A DNA stretch of 64,000 bases from Pachyseris speciosa (lineage: Eukaryota; Cnidaria; Anthozoa; Scleractinia; Pachyseridae). The position numbers were made by a program, and so were the translations under genes. This document shows positions 10,801-22,290 of this stretch, piece by piece (positions within the stretch are counted from its first letter, which is position 1; each line of letters begins with the position of its first letter). The stretch is taken from assembly GCA_016490735.1 (NCBI GenBank), contig JAEMWC010000007.1:727501-791500 (forward strand), written 5' to 3'. The notes below the pieces were generated by a model, which did no database searches, was not told the origin of the DNA, and worked only from the letters and a program-made list of their open reading frames with translations.

Positions 10801-12894
10801 CACCATGAATTTCACCCAACGTTAAACTCCTTTTGTTCTTTTTAAGAACCGCTGTTTTTTCCGTAATTAAAACTTACTGGAGAAGATGTGTTTCAAGTTT
10901 TTCTTTAATCAACAATTTAGTACGACATGGACATCAGTAAAAATTTTTGCGATTCAGTTAAGGAGTACACATCGGCGGTAATCTTCGTAATAACGGTATT
11001 CTGCACTTGAAAAAGAACGTAAAATTAACGTCAATAGGTGTTTGTAGTTGAGAGCTTCCAGAGCAAGCGACTGATTGCGCTGGATTTTGGTGAGTCTGCT
11101 CAATCTCACGTTATTCCTTTGTGGAATAGGTGATAAGGAGTAAAATTTATGGAACCGTTACACCCTCTATTTACAATTCTAACTAAACACAGAACTAAGC
11201 AAGTATTAAAAATATGTCTTCGAGTCATGTTTAACATTTGAGTCATTTGTCGGTCACTATGCAGAGACAACTGAAATTTCATTGGAGGCAAACTGGTTGG
11301 AAAAAAAAATGGCGTGCACAAAGACAAAATAACCGACTTCATTCATGAAGTGAGCTACCCAAATCGATAATTTCAGAGGGATCTAACCTCAAGGCCCACC
11401 AACACTTGAAATACCTCATACCATTACTGTAGCAAGTGGCAACAAAAACAGTTCTTGGTCGACTTTCCTACCTGAATGGTTTAAGGCATTGTCTGCAGAC
11501 ATCTTACTTTGCCGGTTGTCGTCGCTCTGCTTCTTGCTGGTGACTCAGTATTCATGTAGGACTTAGCCGGTAGGGCACATCGTAGGGCACAATGTATAGA
11601 CCTCATCCTTATATTTGCACATTAATTGCATCGGCCAAGATACAGCTGAAGGTATACCGTACCAGTCAGTCTCAAGTATGCTTTCCTTTGGCATTTGAAT
11701 ATTTATTCAATATGAAATTGTTATCAGAATGAATAATGATGTTGATTTCGGTGTGAATTAAAAAGTGACACCTTTTGGAATAAACAAATCCTGTATGGTT
11801 TTATTAATCTGATACCACAGGTATAGATTGTGTCACGTACTCACTGAATGGATGGAAGTCTTGGCATGAAAATTTCCTAGATTCTACATTCACGAAGCCC
11901 TAACTTGTAACGAATGTCGTAATTTTAATTTTTGTTTTGATGTATGGAAGAATTCGGCTAATGACAGTACAGAAAAAACGAAGTCTGTATCACATCCGGT
12001 CTTTTCAATGAAAATTATGCCGACACATTCCTAGTACTTACCGCATTCCTTTGGTAGCCGCAGAAAAACGGCCCCTAAACCGCCAAAAAGGAACTAGCCG
12101 CTAAGTTAAACCGTGAGTCTTCGACAAAAGAACGCATTTCTGTTTTAACGTAGAATGTTTGAAAACGATGCATTAGCTACGCCAGGTTATGCGTGGTGCA
12201 TAGAGTTTATCAAAGAGCTACGCTACAGATGTATAATGAAAGGTCAAGTAAGTGAAATTGTTGTGAAATTTATCGAGCTAATCGTGACAGTGCATTTAAA
12301 GTAATAGTTCGCGGCAATCTGATTAATTTAAAGCGCTGATTTCGCGGTGATATTACACTAGTTTCGAAAGTACATAACCAGTTTCAGCAGTTTTAAAATA
12401 TCTTATGTATAATTTCCTTGTATTTGTATTTGGCTTCCGTTTAGGGAAGAAGCAGATAAGCAATAAAAGATGTCTTAACATGATTTTGGTTGATTTGTCG
12501 TTCAGTGCTCGTATTTACCTTGGCAGGCCGTGATTGAAACCGTAGCGAGACTTCGAGGCTCTCGGAAAAGTATTGTCATTCCACAATGTGCGCCGACCTT
12601 CTGCGCAAAGCGAAATAACGACAAAAAAACAGCACCATTAATAGTTCGCACGTGCACGGGGTATAGTGCGTGGCTATTGCCCCCGAACTCTAACGCAAAC
12701 ACGATGTTCATGCGTCTGATGCGTTTTGTACTGGTTTGAAGCCATTCTGCAGGATAAATGTTCCTAGCTGTACTAAAAAGAGCTTGTTTGCGAAACTAAA
12801 ACTAAACTGTTGTATAGCTTTCGTCTTGATCTTGAAACCTCAGAAATTTCTTTGTGTTTTCTTCACAGGCCATTTTGCATTTTTACTAAAAACA

Positions 12895-13045
12895 TGACGT
12901 TGGAAATTTCCAAGGTCATTTAGTGTTGAATTAAACGACTTTCGAAATTTCCCTGGCCATTTAGTGTTGAAAAAACGACGTTGGAAATTTCCGTGGTCAT
13001 TTGGTGGTGAGAAAAACGACGTTGGAATTTTCCAGGGTCATTTTG
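12895..13045. repeat. Four 40-41-bp units with GGAAATTTCC-like palindromes
   Basis: Centres lie at 12902, 12943, 12983 and 13023 (the second reads CGAAATTTCC and the last GGAATTTTCC). The spacer is TTTAGTGTTGAA-like and flanks are ACGACGTT. This is the right-end counterpart of the array at 10672. Confidence 0.8.
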
Positions 13046-13175
13046 CGGACTCGATTAACAATTTACCAAAAACTACAAAAAGTGGTCACGCTAAATTATT
13101 TAAGGCTATTTCTTGCCAGAAATAAACGAATTTTTTCCCAGCCTTGAAAAGTTTGCACACATTTTTACAATTTGT

Positions 13176-13865
13176 GACACTTATTTCTGTATCTGATAAC
13201 ATAATTCAATATTTCTTAATTTCTTGAAACTTAGTGTCTGCAAAAACTAGCAGATTTTGTTAAACAAGTTCCATGCCAATGTGCTTTCCCAGAATCCAGG
13301 TAACTCTGCCATAAATTCTCGCTATTTGTGACATGCTTAGTTTGATCCAAAGTTGGCAACAATAATGCATATTGTGTTTTTCTGTAAAAGTGGTATCCGT
13401 ACCTTGGGATATTTAAACATTTATAGCCCATTTGGTGCAAAATGTGACCAATTTTCTGGCACTTTTTACCATAAAATATCAAATTTTTGGCAAAAATGAA
13501 GTTTTAAACTACCCCCTGAGGCTTAGAACGTTGTTGCAGTTGGCGACAACACCAATGAAGCAATGCATGGCACATCTGGAACGTTTTCTCGTACTCTTGT
13601 ATGACAGAACAAGCAACAGGACGACTGTTGATGAAGCTAGGAAGAAACGTTTTGTACAGAAAGGCTTGGCTTAGATAAGTAGTTCTTCATTCGTGCAGGT
13701 AAAGGTCAACCATGTCGTTTCCTCAAGCTAAATTAAAGGCTGTTGGACTGCCGTTTCTGCTTGTTTAACACGCTGCAGCCTCTTCATAGCATAATTTCTA
13801 AATTTTGAGCGAAATGGCAAACAATTTGAGTCGTAAGAGCACCCTACTGCTTTTCATGTTGATTG
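13176..13865. other. No gene recognised
   Basis: Spacer between two mobile elements. The overlapping open frames at 13231-13482 (minus) and 13432-13674 (plus) show no recognisable domain or splice context. Confidence 0.35.
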
Positions 13866-15447
13866 AGGCACTGTTTACACTGACGCGGTTTCATTTGTAA
13901 CCGCATCGGTTTCGATGCGGTTACGTCTTTCGTTGACTCGGTGCCAGTTGAGTTCGTTATTAGAACCGGGTCGTTTTGAAAACGCTTTCAAAAGTGGAGC
14001 GTTTTCAAAACAATACGGTTTCATTGGTCGTGTAAACGGCGAAACCGCACCGATGTTAAAACGGTTACTTACTTAGGTGCGAACTTGACTGCTTCGCGAA
14101 GGGTAAATATGGTGAGCCTCGCACGGAGTGCAGCGTTTTTTTGCACAATCACAATTTAAGTTCGCTTTTTCAGCTTTCATATATGTTACTATTTATAAAC
14201 CGAGAGGCATATCGTAATCACAGACAGAGACGTCTTGAAATGTTGACTTCTTAGTTTAGTTTATTGAGATTCGTCACAAGAAAATATATACATTAATATA
14301 ACAATACTATGACGTGACCGGGGAGGCGAACAGAGCAGAGCCCCAATTGAGACGTATCCCCCAGGGTTCAAAAAGATAAAACTTAGATTTACATGGTAAA
14401 ATTAATTAGACTTACATAATAAATTAAGAAAGAAAAAAAAAGTATACAAAATAATTGACAAATCATGGCGGACTATAAGTTTGTGGTAGACCTCTGAAGT
14501 GATCGTTAAGATGGACTCTAAACCACAAGAGATCCTGGCTAGACTTAAGTATATTAGGTAAGCTGTTCCACAACTTAACAGTCCTAGGAAAATAGCTGTT
14601 ACAATAGTATTCCTGATCGTGCCTAGAAAGTAGGTCAAAGTTGGCTTCATGAAAATTACGGGTTCTGTAGTGACGAGTGGCAGTTTGAATGAAACGACCA
14701 AAATTACTAGTAACAGTTCCAGTTTTATACCTAAACAAGAGATCTAAATCATGCATTTGTCTACGAAAATCAAGAGGTAGTAGGTTAAGCTGGTTTAATC
14801 TATTAGAATAACTGACTTCTCTTGGAGGATAGTTCAATATGAATTTAGTGGCACGCCTCTGAATATTCTCTATCAGTCTACGATGTTTTACCAAGTAGGG
14901 TGACCACAAACTTGATGAATATTCTAGTAACGGCCTGGCATTAGCGTCGTGTATAACAGTTTTCTCGTCTGGACGTCACGAATGTCCCTGTCACACAGCC
15001 TCTTCACTAGACCAAGTACCCTATTCGCCTTCGCACACATCTGCCCGATATGACTATTCCATGTGCAGTTACCAGAGACAGATACGCCCAAATCAGAGGT
15101 TTTAGGAGAGTGCGATAATACTTCCTCGCCAAGATGATATGTGTTGAGGGCTTTCTACGAGATCTTCGCTCCAGATTCGATACGCTCCAGAGTAAGTCGA
15201 TACGCTCCAGAGTAACGAAGAGAAAAGCAAAATGGCGATTCTCGGTTCGTACAGGGAGAACTCGTGTTTGATGGGACAACTTTTTGGACAGTGTTAAACT
15301 TCCAAAAGAATGCCTGATTACGAGATCGCCATGACGTAAACGGTTGGATAGGTTCCAGGTAAACACTTCGAAACCTTTTGGTTTTTTATGCGGTTTCGAG
15401 GTCATGGAACCGTGTCGATTGGAAACCGCATCCTTGTAAATGATGCC
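13866..15447. mobile_element. TIR element (GTTTACA ends) carrying a LINE fragment
   Basis: The left end 'GTTTACACTGACGCGGTTTC' matches the reverse complement of the right end 'ATTTACAAGGATGCGGTTTC' at 16 of 20 positions. Variants of GCGGTTTC and GAAACCGC recur inside both flanks (13880-14070 and 15380-15440). No transposase is visible; the centre holds a 5'-truncated LINE. A 20-bp tandem repeat (TCGATACGCTCCAGAGTAA) lies at 15176-15225. Best read as a non-autonomous DNA transposon. Confidence 0.55.
14250..15165 (-). mobile_element. 5'-truncated LINE with RT C-terminal ORF
   Basis: The minus-strand frame at 14463-14909 (148 codons) encodes the RT connection/thumb end, with 'IQRRATKFILNYP' and the terminal 'YFPRTVKLWNSLP' block characteristic of CR1/L2/jockey-type elements. 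Upstream to about 15150 the same protein continues in a shifted frame ('LGEEVL ... NSHIGQMCAKANRVLGLVKR'), broken near 14930. The 3' side ends around 14250 in an AT-rich tail. The element is truncated, frameshifted and inactive, and is nested in the GTTTACA element. Confidence 0.8.
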
Positions 15448-16640
15448 TGATTCACTCAGTGCATGTCTTGTTTAAATGTATGTACATGATCTTGATTTGC
15501 AACCTCAATGTACACTGTACTTGCAAATGATCATGAAGTTGAAAATGACTTCATTGAGTATTTAAGAGCAGAATTGTTGACTATGAAAGGACAAAGTTAA
15601 TACAACACTTGAACCACTTGAACTCACAAAGAAGACTGATTTAAACTTACCACACAATGTTTTGTTTTGATGTCGATTTTCAACTCGGCTGTTGTGGAAA
15701 CTCAGGGCTGCATCTTCACAGACAAGTTATTAGGTGCATCTCAATAAGCCAGTTTCCCGTCACTTTGAATTCTAAATGTATTAGCACACTGCTTTGTTTT
15801 CTGATGTCAATCATGTCTTCTTGTAGTAGCCAGATTAAAATCAATGTGTAGACAATTAATGTACGTGTAACTTGATTATTTCAAACTAAAAAGCCTTTTG
15901 ATCTTGGCATTGGATGGTCCTATGAATTAAACAAATTTCCCCAGCTGTTTTTTCTAGCTTAAGGGGCTAGATATTACCAAACATACCAAGTCAGCTTTAA
16001 CAATTATTCAAGGTATGTTTGAAAGACACACCTCCTGACATTAAAGAAATCCATACTTTTAAGGAAATCATTAAGGACCATTAAGACCATTAAGGAAATC
16101 CAGACCTTTGAAATTCTACAGCTTCTGAAGGTGGCCTAATGGAATTTCTTGACTTTTTAAAATTGAACTTACTACTTATTGAATTCTGAATGAATTCTAA
16201 ATCAAAACTATCTTAACTGGGAATTGTTAATTACAGGGGGGAAAAAGGCCTCATTGTTTTGCTTTTCTTGAATTTGCTTCAAGTGAAATTACATTTATAC
16301 AGTATCTAAATTCTTTGAAGGAAATAAACAGCAATAGAGGGCATTGATGGGAAGATAATCTGTGGCAACCTTTCACTGTGCAATAAGTTGTAGTTTAAAC
16401 TTTTCAAGGTCAGTAATATTAAATTATTTCCTGCCAATTGAAATCCAAGTTACGGGATCTGACGAAAACAAGTTCCATGATTTGTTCCAATTTCTATATG
16501 TATTATGTATGCGTGACTTTATCAGTGTGTCAAAGCTATGTCACAGAAAGTCTTGTCCCCAACCATAAATAAAAGTTATTTTACAAAAAATTAACATATG
16601 GTTGCATTTGCCACTGAGATATTAGATGGTCAGCAAACCA
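15448..16640. other. No gene recognised
   Basis: AT-rich spacer. It includes the first copy of the diverged duplication described for 16358-17200. Open frames at 15657-15851 and 16362-16568 are short and featureless. Confidence 0.35.
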
Positions 16641-17200
16641 AGGCCCGTTTGTTTGAACGCCGATTGACTTAATCCAAGATTAGCGTAAACTTTGGTTGCA
16701 GTTTTTAACTTTTGGATAAAAGTTTCTTTTGCTGTGTTTTGCTTTAAGGATTGAGGTTCTTTAATCTAAAATTGTGTAGAATATCAGCGTTGAACAACGT
16801 TTGTGGATAGAGAAATAAACGCCTTGGTTAAATTTTAATATTGGATTAGGGTTAATCGGCTTTCGAACAACCTGGCCCAAAAACGCTTGCTCAATGATTT
16901 AAATTTACGAAGAATCAATCTGTGGCACCCTTTTACAGTACAATAAGTTGTACTTTCTAAAAACATTTCAAGATCAGCAAATACCTTGAATCCCTGAAAG
17001 CTGATATTCAAGTTTCAGGATCCAAAGGTTTTATAACCAAAACTTGGGTTAATACTGTACCTTGGACATGAATAATGCATTGAGTCTTTGCTGAGTTCAA
17101 GTTTTAGTTTTACATGTAGATGATGTTTTAGTGTATTTTGAATATAATTTTCTCAGAGTGTTTTGTCCTTACCACCAACCATAAGCAAAATTAATTCCTT
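16358..17200. repeat. Diverged direct duplication about 560 bp apart
   Basis: A block at about 16358-16580 ('TGTGGCAACCTTTCACTGTG', 'CAATAAGTTGTA', later 'CCCAACCATAA') reappears at about 16918-17200 in the same order with many substitutions. A small MITE sits between the two copies. Confidence 0.65.
16641..16879. mobile_element. 239-bp MITE with GGGCC TIRs
   Basis: Left 'AGGCCCGTTTGTTTGAACGC' and the reverse complement of the right end 'TTGGGCCAGGTTGTTCGAAA' start an imperfect TIR of about 40 bp that continues through CGATT and TAATCCAA on both sides. It carries no ORF. This TIR type is familiar from small elements in aquatic invertebrate genomes, which is recollection rather than a search result. 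Confidence 0.7.
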
Positions 17201-17417
17201 GGGCATAACTCTGTTTTGTGTATAGTACAATATATCTCTGACAGGAAAAAAAGGTATGGTTACTGATACAAGCAGTGCATTAAGAAACTTGTAATGAGTA
17301 GCCTTAAATTTTGAAGAGTTCTTTTGAGAATATAAAATATGTCTTAAAGTTCTTCAGTGGCTAATTTATAATTGAATCTTTTGACTAGTGCAATAATTAT
17401 TTAGTGTGCTGTTAAAG

Positions 17418-17525
17418 GACTTCATGGACAAAACATTTGCTCGTCACCATCATGAAATCCTGACAGCACCCAAGTTAGTGAAAGATGTGCTTACTGAATA
17501 TGCTTCACTTACAAATTTCGTGCAT
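17418..17525 (+). CDS. Orphan 36-codon internal exon
   Basis: The segment lies between a GTTAAAG acceptor and an excellent donor (CAT|GTAAGTG). It is 108 nt long, phase 0 at both ends, and open throughout. It encodes a charged, helical-looking peptide (starts DFMDKTFARHHHEIL, ends TNFVH). The 'M-x-x-T-F-x-x-R-x-x-E-I' opening resembles a segment found in repeated animal proteins annotated with SAM-like domains; that link is tentative. No partner exon was recognised within about 1.5 kb on either side, so it is either one exon of a long gene or an isolated duplicate. Confidence 0.45.
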
Positions 17526-18961
17526 GTAAGTGTCTGGTTAAATTGTTTGTGCCTGATTAAATGTTTTGATACATGTACAACTATGGACTGATTTAAGGTT
17601 AGCAATGGGTCATTACACATATGTATCCAATTATTTAGCTTTAAGAAAGTACGGCATGTGTGTGAGATTTCTAGATATTGTAATTCAGTTGACTGTTGCT
17701 TTTAAAAAAGTGTGTACAGCAGCTTATTTCAAACCTGGAATAAATAAGTGTTTGAAAGCTGACAGATTAGTTTAGTTTCATTATTTGCCAATAGAACTAT
17801 AAGGGAAGAAATCTGAAAGCACGGAAAGGAACCTCCGACTTCTGAAATGGCCCAAAATGGAGCCGAATTGGCTCTTTTTGGTAGGGTCATTTGCAAGAGG
17901 GCTAAGACTTAATGGGGCTATTGTAGCCACCGAAAATTTCAAAACGGCACTATTATTTTCCATATTGACCCTTCTAATTTATCCCCAGCACAAAGGTAGA
18001 TTAAGCCCCAAAAATTGGTACCGTAACAGCCTCATTTTAGTGAGACTGAATTGGCCCTAAAACAGTACCATTCTGGACTCAACCGTTTCGGCCCCATTTT
18101 TGGGGTCAAATTGGCTGTTTTCTTTTTACAGTGTAGATGATCATAATTATTTTATCTTTAGGAATGTCGAACACGTTTCCAAGAAAAGAATGAATGATTG
18201 TGTTTTATTAAGGTCATCTGTGATAAATTAGCTAGGTAAAATAAGTTTGAAGCAAATTATTGATTGTGTGAATGGTACTAATTTCATATGTAAAATCAGG
18301 TCACAGTTTTCATAAACAGAATGGTTGACTGTGTAAATCATTCTGAGATAAGCAATACTCCAGCCGCGAATGCGTGTTGATAGCTAATTTGAACAAGTTG
18401 ACTGACTGCTTAAGATTACAAGTAAAAAGAGATCTGTGGTTGAAATTGAAAGACATTTAGTTATGTGTAACTTGTTACAATAAACCATAGTTTATGAGAT
18501 TTAAGGCGATTTTTAAGCCGAAAGGAACTTTAACCAGCATTTGCAGTGTAGTCACTTTTAACCAAAATGGTGCCCGTTTTGAACTTTCGCCTTATCTCTA
18601 CAAAATTATTAATAAAATTTCTGACCTAGATACATTTAGATATCCTTCCAAAGATCAAAACCATTCAACACCATGGAATTAGTCTTATGTGAATCATGAA
18701 AAAAAAAAATAATAAACATTAAATGTCAATATCATCAAATGTAAATTCTTCTTCCGGTACAAATCGGCGGCCACTTTTAAAAAACAGTAAAAACTCAGCC
18801 AAAAAAAAAACGATTTTTTTTGTTGACTCCATATCCAAAATCATTTACCTCAAAAAATTGCCACTTCATTCCAAATTTCATGCTTTTAGCCCAGAGAGCA
18901 CAATTTCATCACATAAGCTCCTGACTATAAACTAAAGGATTCGCTGAAATAAAAAAAAACG
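17526..18961. other. No gene recognised
   Basis: Spacer with A-tracts. The interval 17840-18125 contains GGCCC/GGGGC words ('AATGGCCCAAAATGGAGCC', later 'GGCCCCATTTTTGGGGTC') that suggest a small repeat, but its ends could not be defined. Confidence 0.35.
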
Positions 18962-20377
18962 CTATGACAGGATCGACACGTGCTTAAGTAAACGAAAGAG
19001 TCGAACTACTTGCTTTACGTCATAGGACTGAGAAATAGTATTCGTTAATTTAGAACCAGAAAAATGTTCAGTTAGAGAATTACGATGCCAATAAAACCTT
19101 CTGAAACGGCAAATAAGCCCTTGTAAATCCTTATACAGCTGTAAATAACTGAGAGTGTGCAGAATGAATGAATGGATGAGGAACCCAAGTAACAACACCA
19201 ACAACACCTGGCATGAGAAAAAAGGAAAGCACTTACTTAAGGGGTAACAAAGACAACGGGCAAGTTGGCTCTTTATCTAGTGCTGACAGGAGTTGGGTGT
19301 TTTGAAGCAAATCCACCCCCGGGGCAACTGGAGAAACAGAAAAGCACTTACTCAGCGGAGGGGCACGAAGACCATGTGCAGGTTGGGTCGGATCCCGTCA
19401 TAGTCCCAGTGCCAATGATAACCGGAGTCGGGTTGATAGCAGGTCCACCCCAGGGCAACTGAAAGAGAAGAAAAAAGAGGGAGTAGGACTTACATTTTGT
19501 AAAACAAAGTGGGGCCCTAAACGGTGGTTGAGGCAAAAGTAGTGTTATCGTCGTACCAAGTGAATATGGCTGTGTTTTGGATGTAAGAGGCGCAAGTGCA
19601 CTCGACTCGACCGCTCACTGGAACGTCGTCAAACACGTAGGTGTTTTGGATCCAGAAGGTGATCTGGGAGAGAAGAAAGACATTTATGTAGGTCGCCCGA
19701 GCACTAAATGACAAGTGCATCGGTGCCAGCGCAGGGAACATTTCTGACCGGAAGGAAAAAACACTTACGCGTCACGGCCAGTAATCCCTGGGGCAGCGGA
19801 GGGGGCGAACGAACTCCCGGACTTGATGAGCTTGGAAGATTTTACCCCCGTGGGTGATACAAGCTGCTACGAGCACTTGGGCACGAAGGACAGTCATGGC
19901 TGGATGGGTCTAGGGTAGCCAATGGATCTCGCAGGCGCCGTGGGGTACGATCTACAAAGAAACACTTACTTAGAGCGGAACCGGTCTGAGCTTGTGAAAC
20001 AAATGGTGTGTACTTTCAAAGGCGTGCCAATGCTTGCCGTGCAAATGAAATCTAACAGCAGCAGGTCACGGCTGCGGTCTCAGGATGCCGGTGGGGACGC
20101 AAAACAGCATGCATTTTTCTTGGAGGAACATGGGCTGTGAAAAAAGGGGGACACTTACTCACAAAAGTTCAAACCAGTGTCGCTCAATGGGCACGTGGCA
20201 ATGGCGTTCCACGAACCAGGGGATGTGATCGCTCTCGTCGAGAAGTTGTTGAGTGTAGGTCAAACAATAACTTTTGGCGGACAGGGGCTAAGGCCAAGGG
20301 CAGGAAAGGGGCGACTCTATATGAGCTAACTATCATGAAAAAAAAAAAAAAGAAAAAGAAAAAAACCTCAACTTACA
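18962..20377 (-). pseudogene. Polinton-side gene(s) with eight micro-intron-like segments
   Basis: On the minus strand, segments that begin GTAAGT and end in a pyrimidine run plus AG recur at 20330-20376 (47 nt), 20135-20158 (24), 19952-19969 (18), 19744-19768 (25), 19459-19493 (35), 19328-19351 (24) and 19208-19236 (29). An eighth, 19664-19687 (24 nt), has an AG end but AT where GT is expected. The intervening blocks are 56-183 nt. Several carry protein-like stretches, among them a Thr/Cys-rich frame at 19520-19663 and a hydrophobic stretch starting at 19207 that could be a membrane segment. Stops inside several blocks show decay. Two consecutive blocks (starting at 19458 and 19327) begin alike and look duplicated. 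Some frames stop at or just before GTAAGT and restart with ATG just after AG, so the segments may instead be gene boundaries. The function is unknown. Confidence 0.5.
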
Positions 20378-20646
20378 GTGCCGTGCACACGACAGCGTGG
20401 TAGCTGGTCCATTTGCTGATGAATTTTTTGCCAGCCCATGGTCAGGCGCTTGCTGATGGTGTCCTGAATTACCAACTTTTCTTTTTGGATGAGAATCATT
20501 TCTTTCATTTCTGGTGGCAGGAAATCCCAATGGGACACTGAACCGTCATGGTCTGAACTGGCCGTGTCGTTAGACACCCAACACATTTCGTTGTGGCTGT
20601 TGATGATCTTGTGCCATCCGTCCTTCACAATGTGTAGTCTTGGCAT
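20378..20646 (-). CDS. Putative first exon of the minus-strand gene, F-box-like motif
   Basis: An open frame of about 90 codons starts at ATG 20646 (a longer in-frame start exists at 20733) and runs into a GTAAGT donor at 20376. It contains 'WDFLPPEMKEMILIQKEKL', which resembles the leucine-proline opening of F-box-like motifs; this is a weak pattern match only. It is divergent from the polymerase gene on the other strand, with under 300 bp between the two starts, a viral-style shared promoter arrangement. If the donor is not used the frame ends at TGA three codons later. Confidence 0.45.
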
Positions 20647-20880
20647 TTTCTCGCAAGGTGTTTCGGATGCCATAATGTAACGGAGTGATCTCCGTGGCCA
20701 GTGCGTTGCCTTTTTGGATTTGGCGTCCACCAAAAAGAGCCGCAGAGATTACCCACGTAACCCTCAAGAAGGGGAGGGATCCCCCATCCCCCGGTTCTTC
20801 CATGACATCATACCAGGTGGGTAGCGTTGATTGGTGCGCGGGGTGGGGGCCACGCCATGGTGGCATCAGCAGTAACGGTG

Positions 20881-20887
20881 TATAAAG
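20881..20887 (+). promoter_or_regulatory. TATA box of the polymerase-like ORF
   Basis: TATAAAG lies 40 bp upstream of the ATG at 20921 in an otherwise GC-rich stretch, at a plausible distance for a TATA-driven start just before the ORF. Confidence 0.45.
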
Positions 20888-20920
20888 TGGGGGTGCCTGA
20901 CGTGACGGTACCATGCCAAC

Positions 20921-22290
20921 ATGAGTCAAGACCAGGACCCACCAGGACGATTCGAGTTCGATTTGGAGCCCGTGGTGCAGCGGCGCAGTGTCCGCATGGG
21001 CGTCCAGGAGCACGTGTTTCGGACGCGCGTGCACCAAGTGGGGGCTTTGAGACTGCGCCAGAACGTGGCGGCCACGTTGATGCAAGGGCTGTGTGGGGCT
21101 CTGGAACGTTTGCTGCACGACCAGGACGAGGAGATTGCGGATCAGGACCGCGTGTTCCTCACCATAGGCTCCAGTCGTTTAGTGAACAGTTACAACGGTT
21201 GGGGTTTGACGGCAGGGGGAATGGCGTCGGGATTCCTTGCGGGTGGACACCATGTTGCAGCACCTGACCAAGATGTTGAATTCCACCGAACAATTTGAAA
21301 TGAACGACACGTTTTAGTTGACGTTCGTGCACGTGCGTGGCACGCCGCGTGGTGGGGATACCAAACACCGCAGGAAAACGGGTCACCGGTCATCGGAGGT
21401 ATTGCGCGTCATGAAGAAAGCCGTGATCATAATTCCTCATACGTGGGAACAGCTGTGCTGCGTGCGGGCTTTGGTGACGGCGCGCGCCAAGGTGGAGAGC
21501 CATCCACAATGGCGGGAGTTGTATGTGCCCACGGAAGTGCCATTGGGCGTCTGCGGGGATGCGGAATTGAAACAATTTGCGGCTCATCCGTCCATGGTTG
21601 ACTACATCATCGTGGTGGTGGATGCCGACCGGAACTTTGAGGCCTTTGCTTATGGGTCTGGCTCCAAACAATTGGGACTGTTGCACGAGGGGGATCACTA
21701 CGACGTCATCAAGTCCTTGCCTGGATTTTTTGGCACCAGTTACTTTTGCGCCCATTGTTAAAAGGCTAAAACAATGCAGGCCAACATCGCTGCACCAAAA
21801 ACGCCAATCATTGCAGGGCTTGTTTGCAAGAAGGTTGCCCCAATCATGCTAGGGATCGGTCGGAGAATGGGACGGCCAAAGCCTCGTGCCCCCATTGTCG
21901 GCGTCTGTTTTACGGGGACGTTTTTTCTGGCCAATCATCACGGTCGAAGCCACGACGGTCGCGTGGCGGGACCCGGACGTTTTAACGTGTGTGACAATTG
22001 GCGCAAATGTCCAGACTGCGGCAAACTGTTGCGGGACACGCGGAAGATCCAGGAGCACGTCTGCAGTAGGGCCTGCTGTCCTTCCTGTCGCCGAAACGTT
22101 ATGATCTACGAACACCGTTGTTTCGTGCAAATGGCCAAGACGCGGCCAAGACGAGGCGCGGGCGTGATGCCCAGGACTCCGATGACGACAAGGACAAACC
22201 TCCGTTGCACGTGTTTTTTGACATTGAGAGCATGCAGGAGGGCGGTTGCCACGTGCCCAATTTGGTGGCGGCCGAGACCGAACACAACGG
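20921..22290 (+). pseudogene. Decayed N-terminal part of a Polinton/adintovirus-type protein-primed DNA polymerase B
   Basis: The ORF opens at ATG 20921 and is recognisable through about 22290 in three successive frames. The first frame runs to about 21225, where a G-run change shifts it. The next runs to about 21757, with an in-frame TAG near 21315. Then there is another shift and further stops near 21985. The order of parts is an N-terminal region with a conserved Asn-Ser-Tyr-Asn-Gly-Trp block, a Cys/His region from about 21745 to 22130 that looks like paired zinc ribbons, and the start of the 3'-5' exonuclease with the F-D-I-E-S motif near 22215-22235. The alignment ends about 22290, so the exonuclease remainder, the polymerase palm and the other Polinton genes are absent. 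GC content and codon use are clearly higher than the flanks, which supports foreign origin. It is an old, non-functional copy. Confidence 0.7.

Larger units (their letters stand above)
10540..13175. mobile_element. Element with imperfect long TIRs and palindromic GGAAATTTCC arrays
   Basis: The left part (about 10540-10800) and the reverse complement of the right part (about 12895-13175) share a degenerate inverted similarity, for example a 'TTTTGCAAGG ... TTCTGG' series on the left matched on the right. Each end then carries a short tandem array of units centred on GGAAATTTCC. The interior (10.8-12.9 kb) has no recognisable gene; the open frames at 12502-12739 on both strands lack domains. 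The structure suggests a non-autonomous DNA transposon with subterminal repeats. Exact termini and target duplication could not be resolved. Confidence 0.5.

Noticed and set aside
20570..21118. 182-codon minus-strand frame overlapping the polymerase region
   Set aside because: Composition and overlap indicate a shadow of the plus-strand polymerase frame and of the shorter minus-strand exon; no domain seen.
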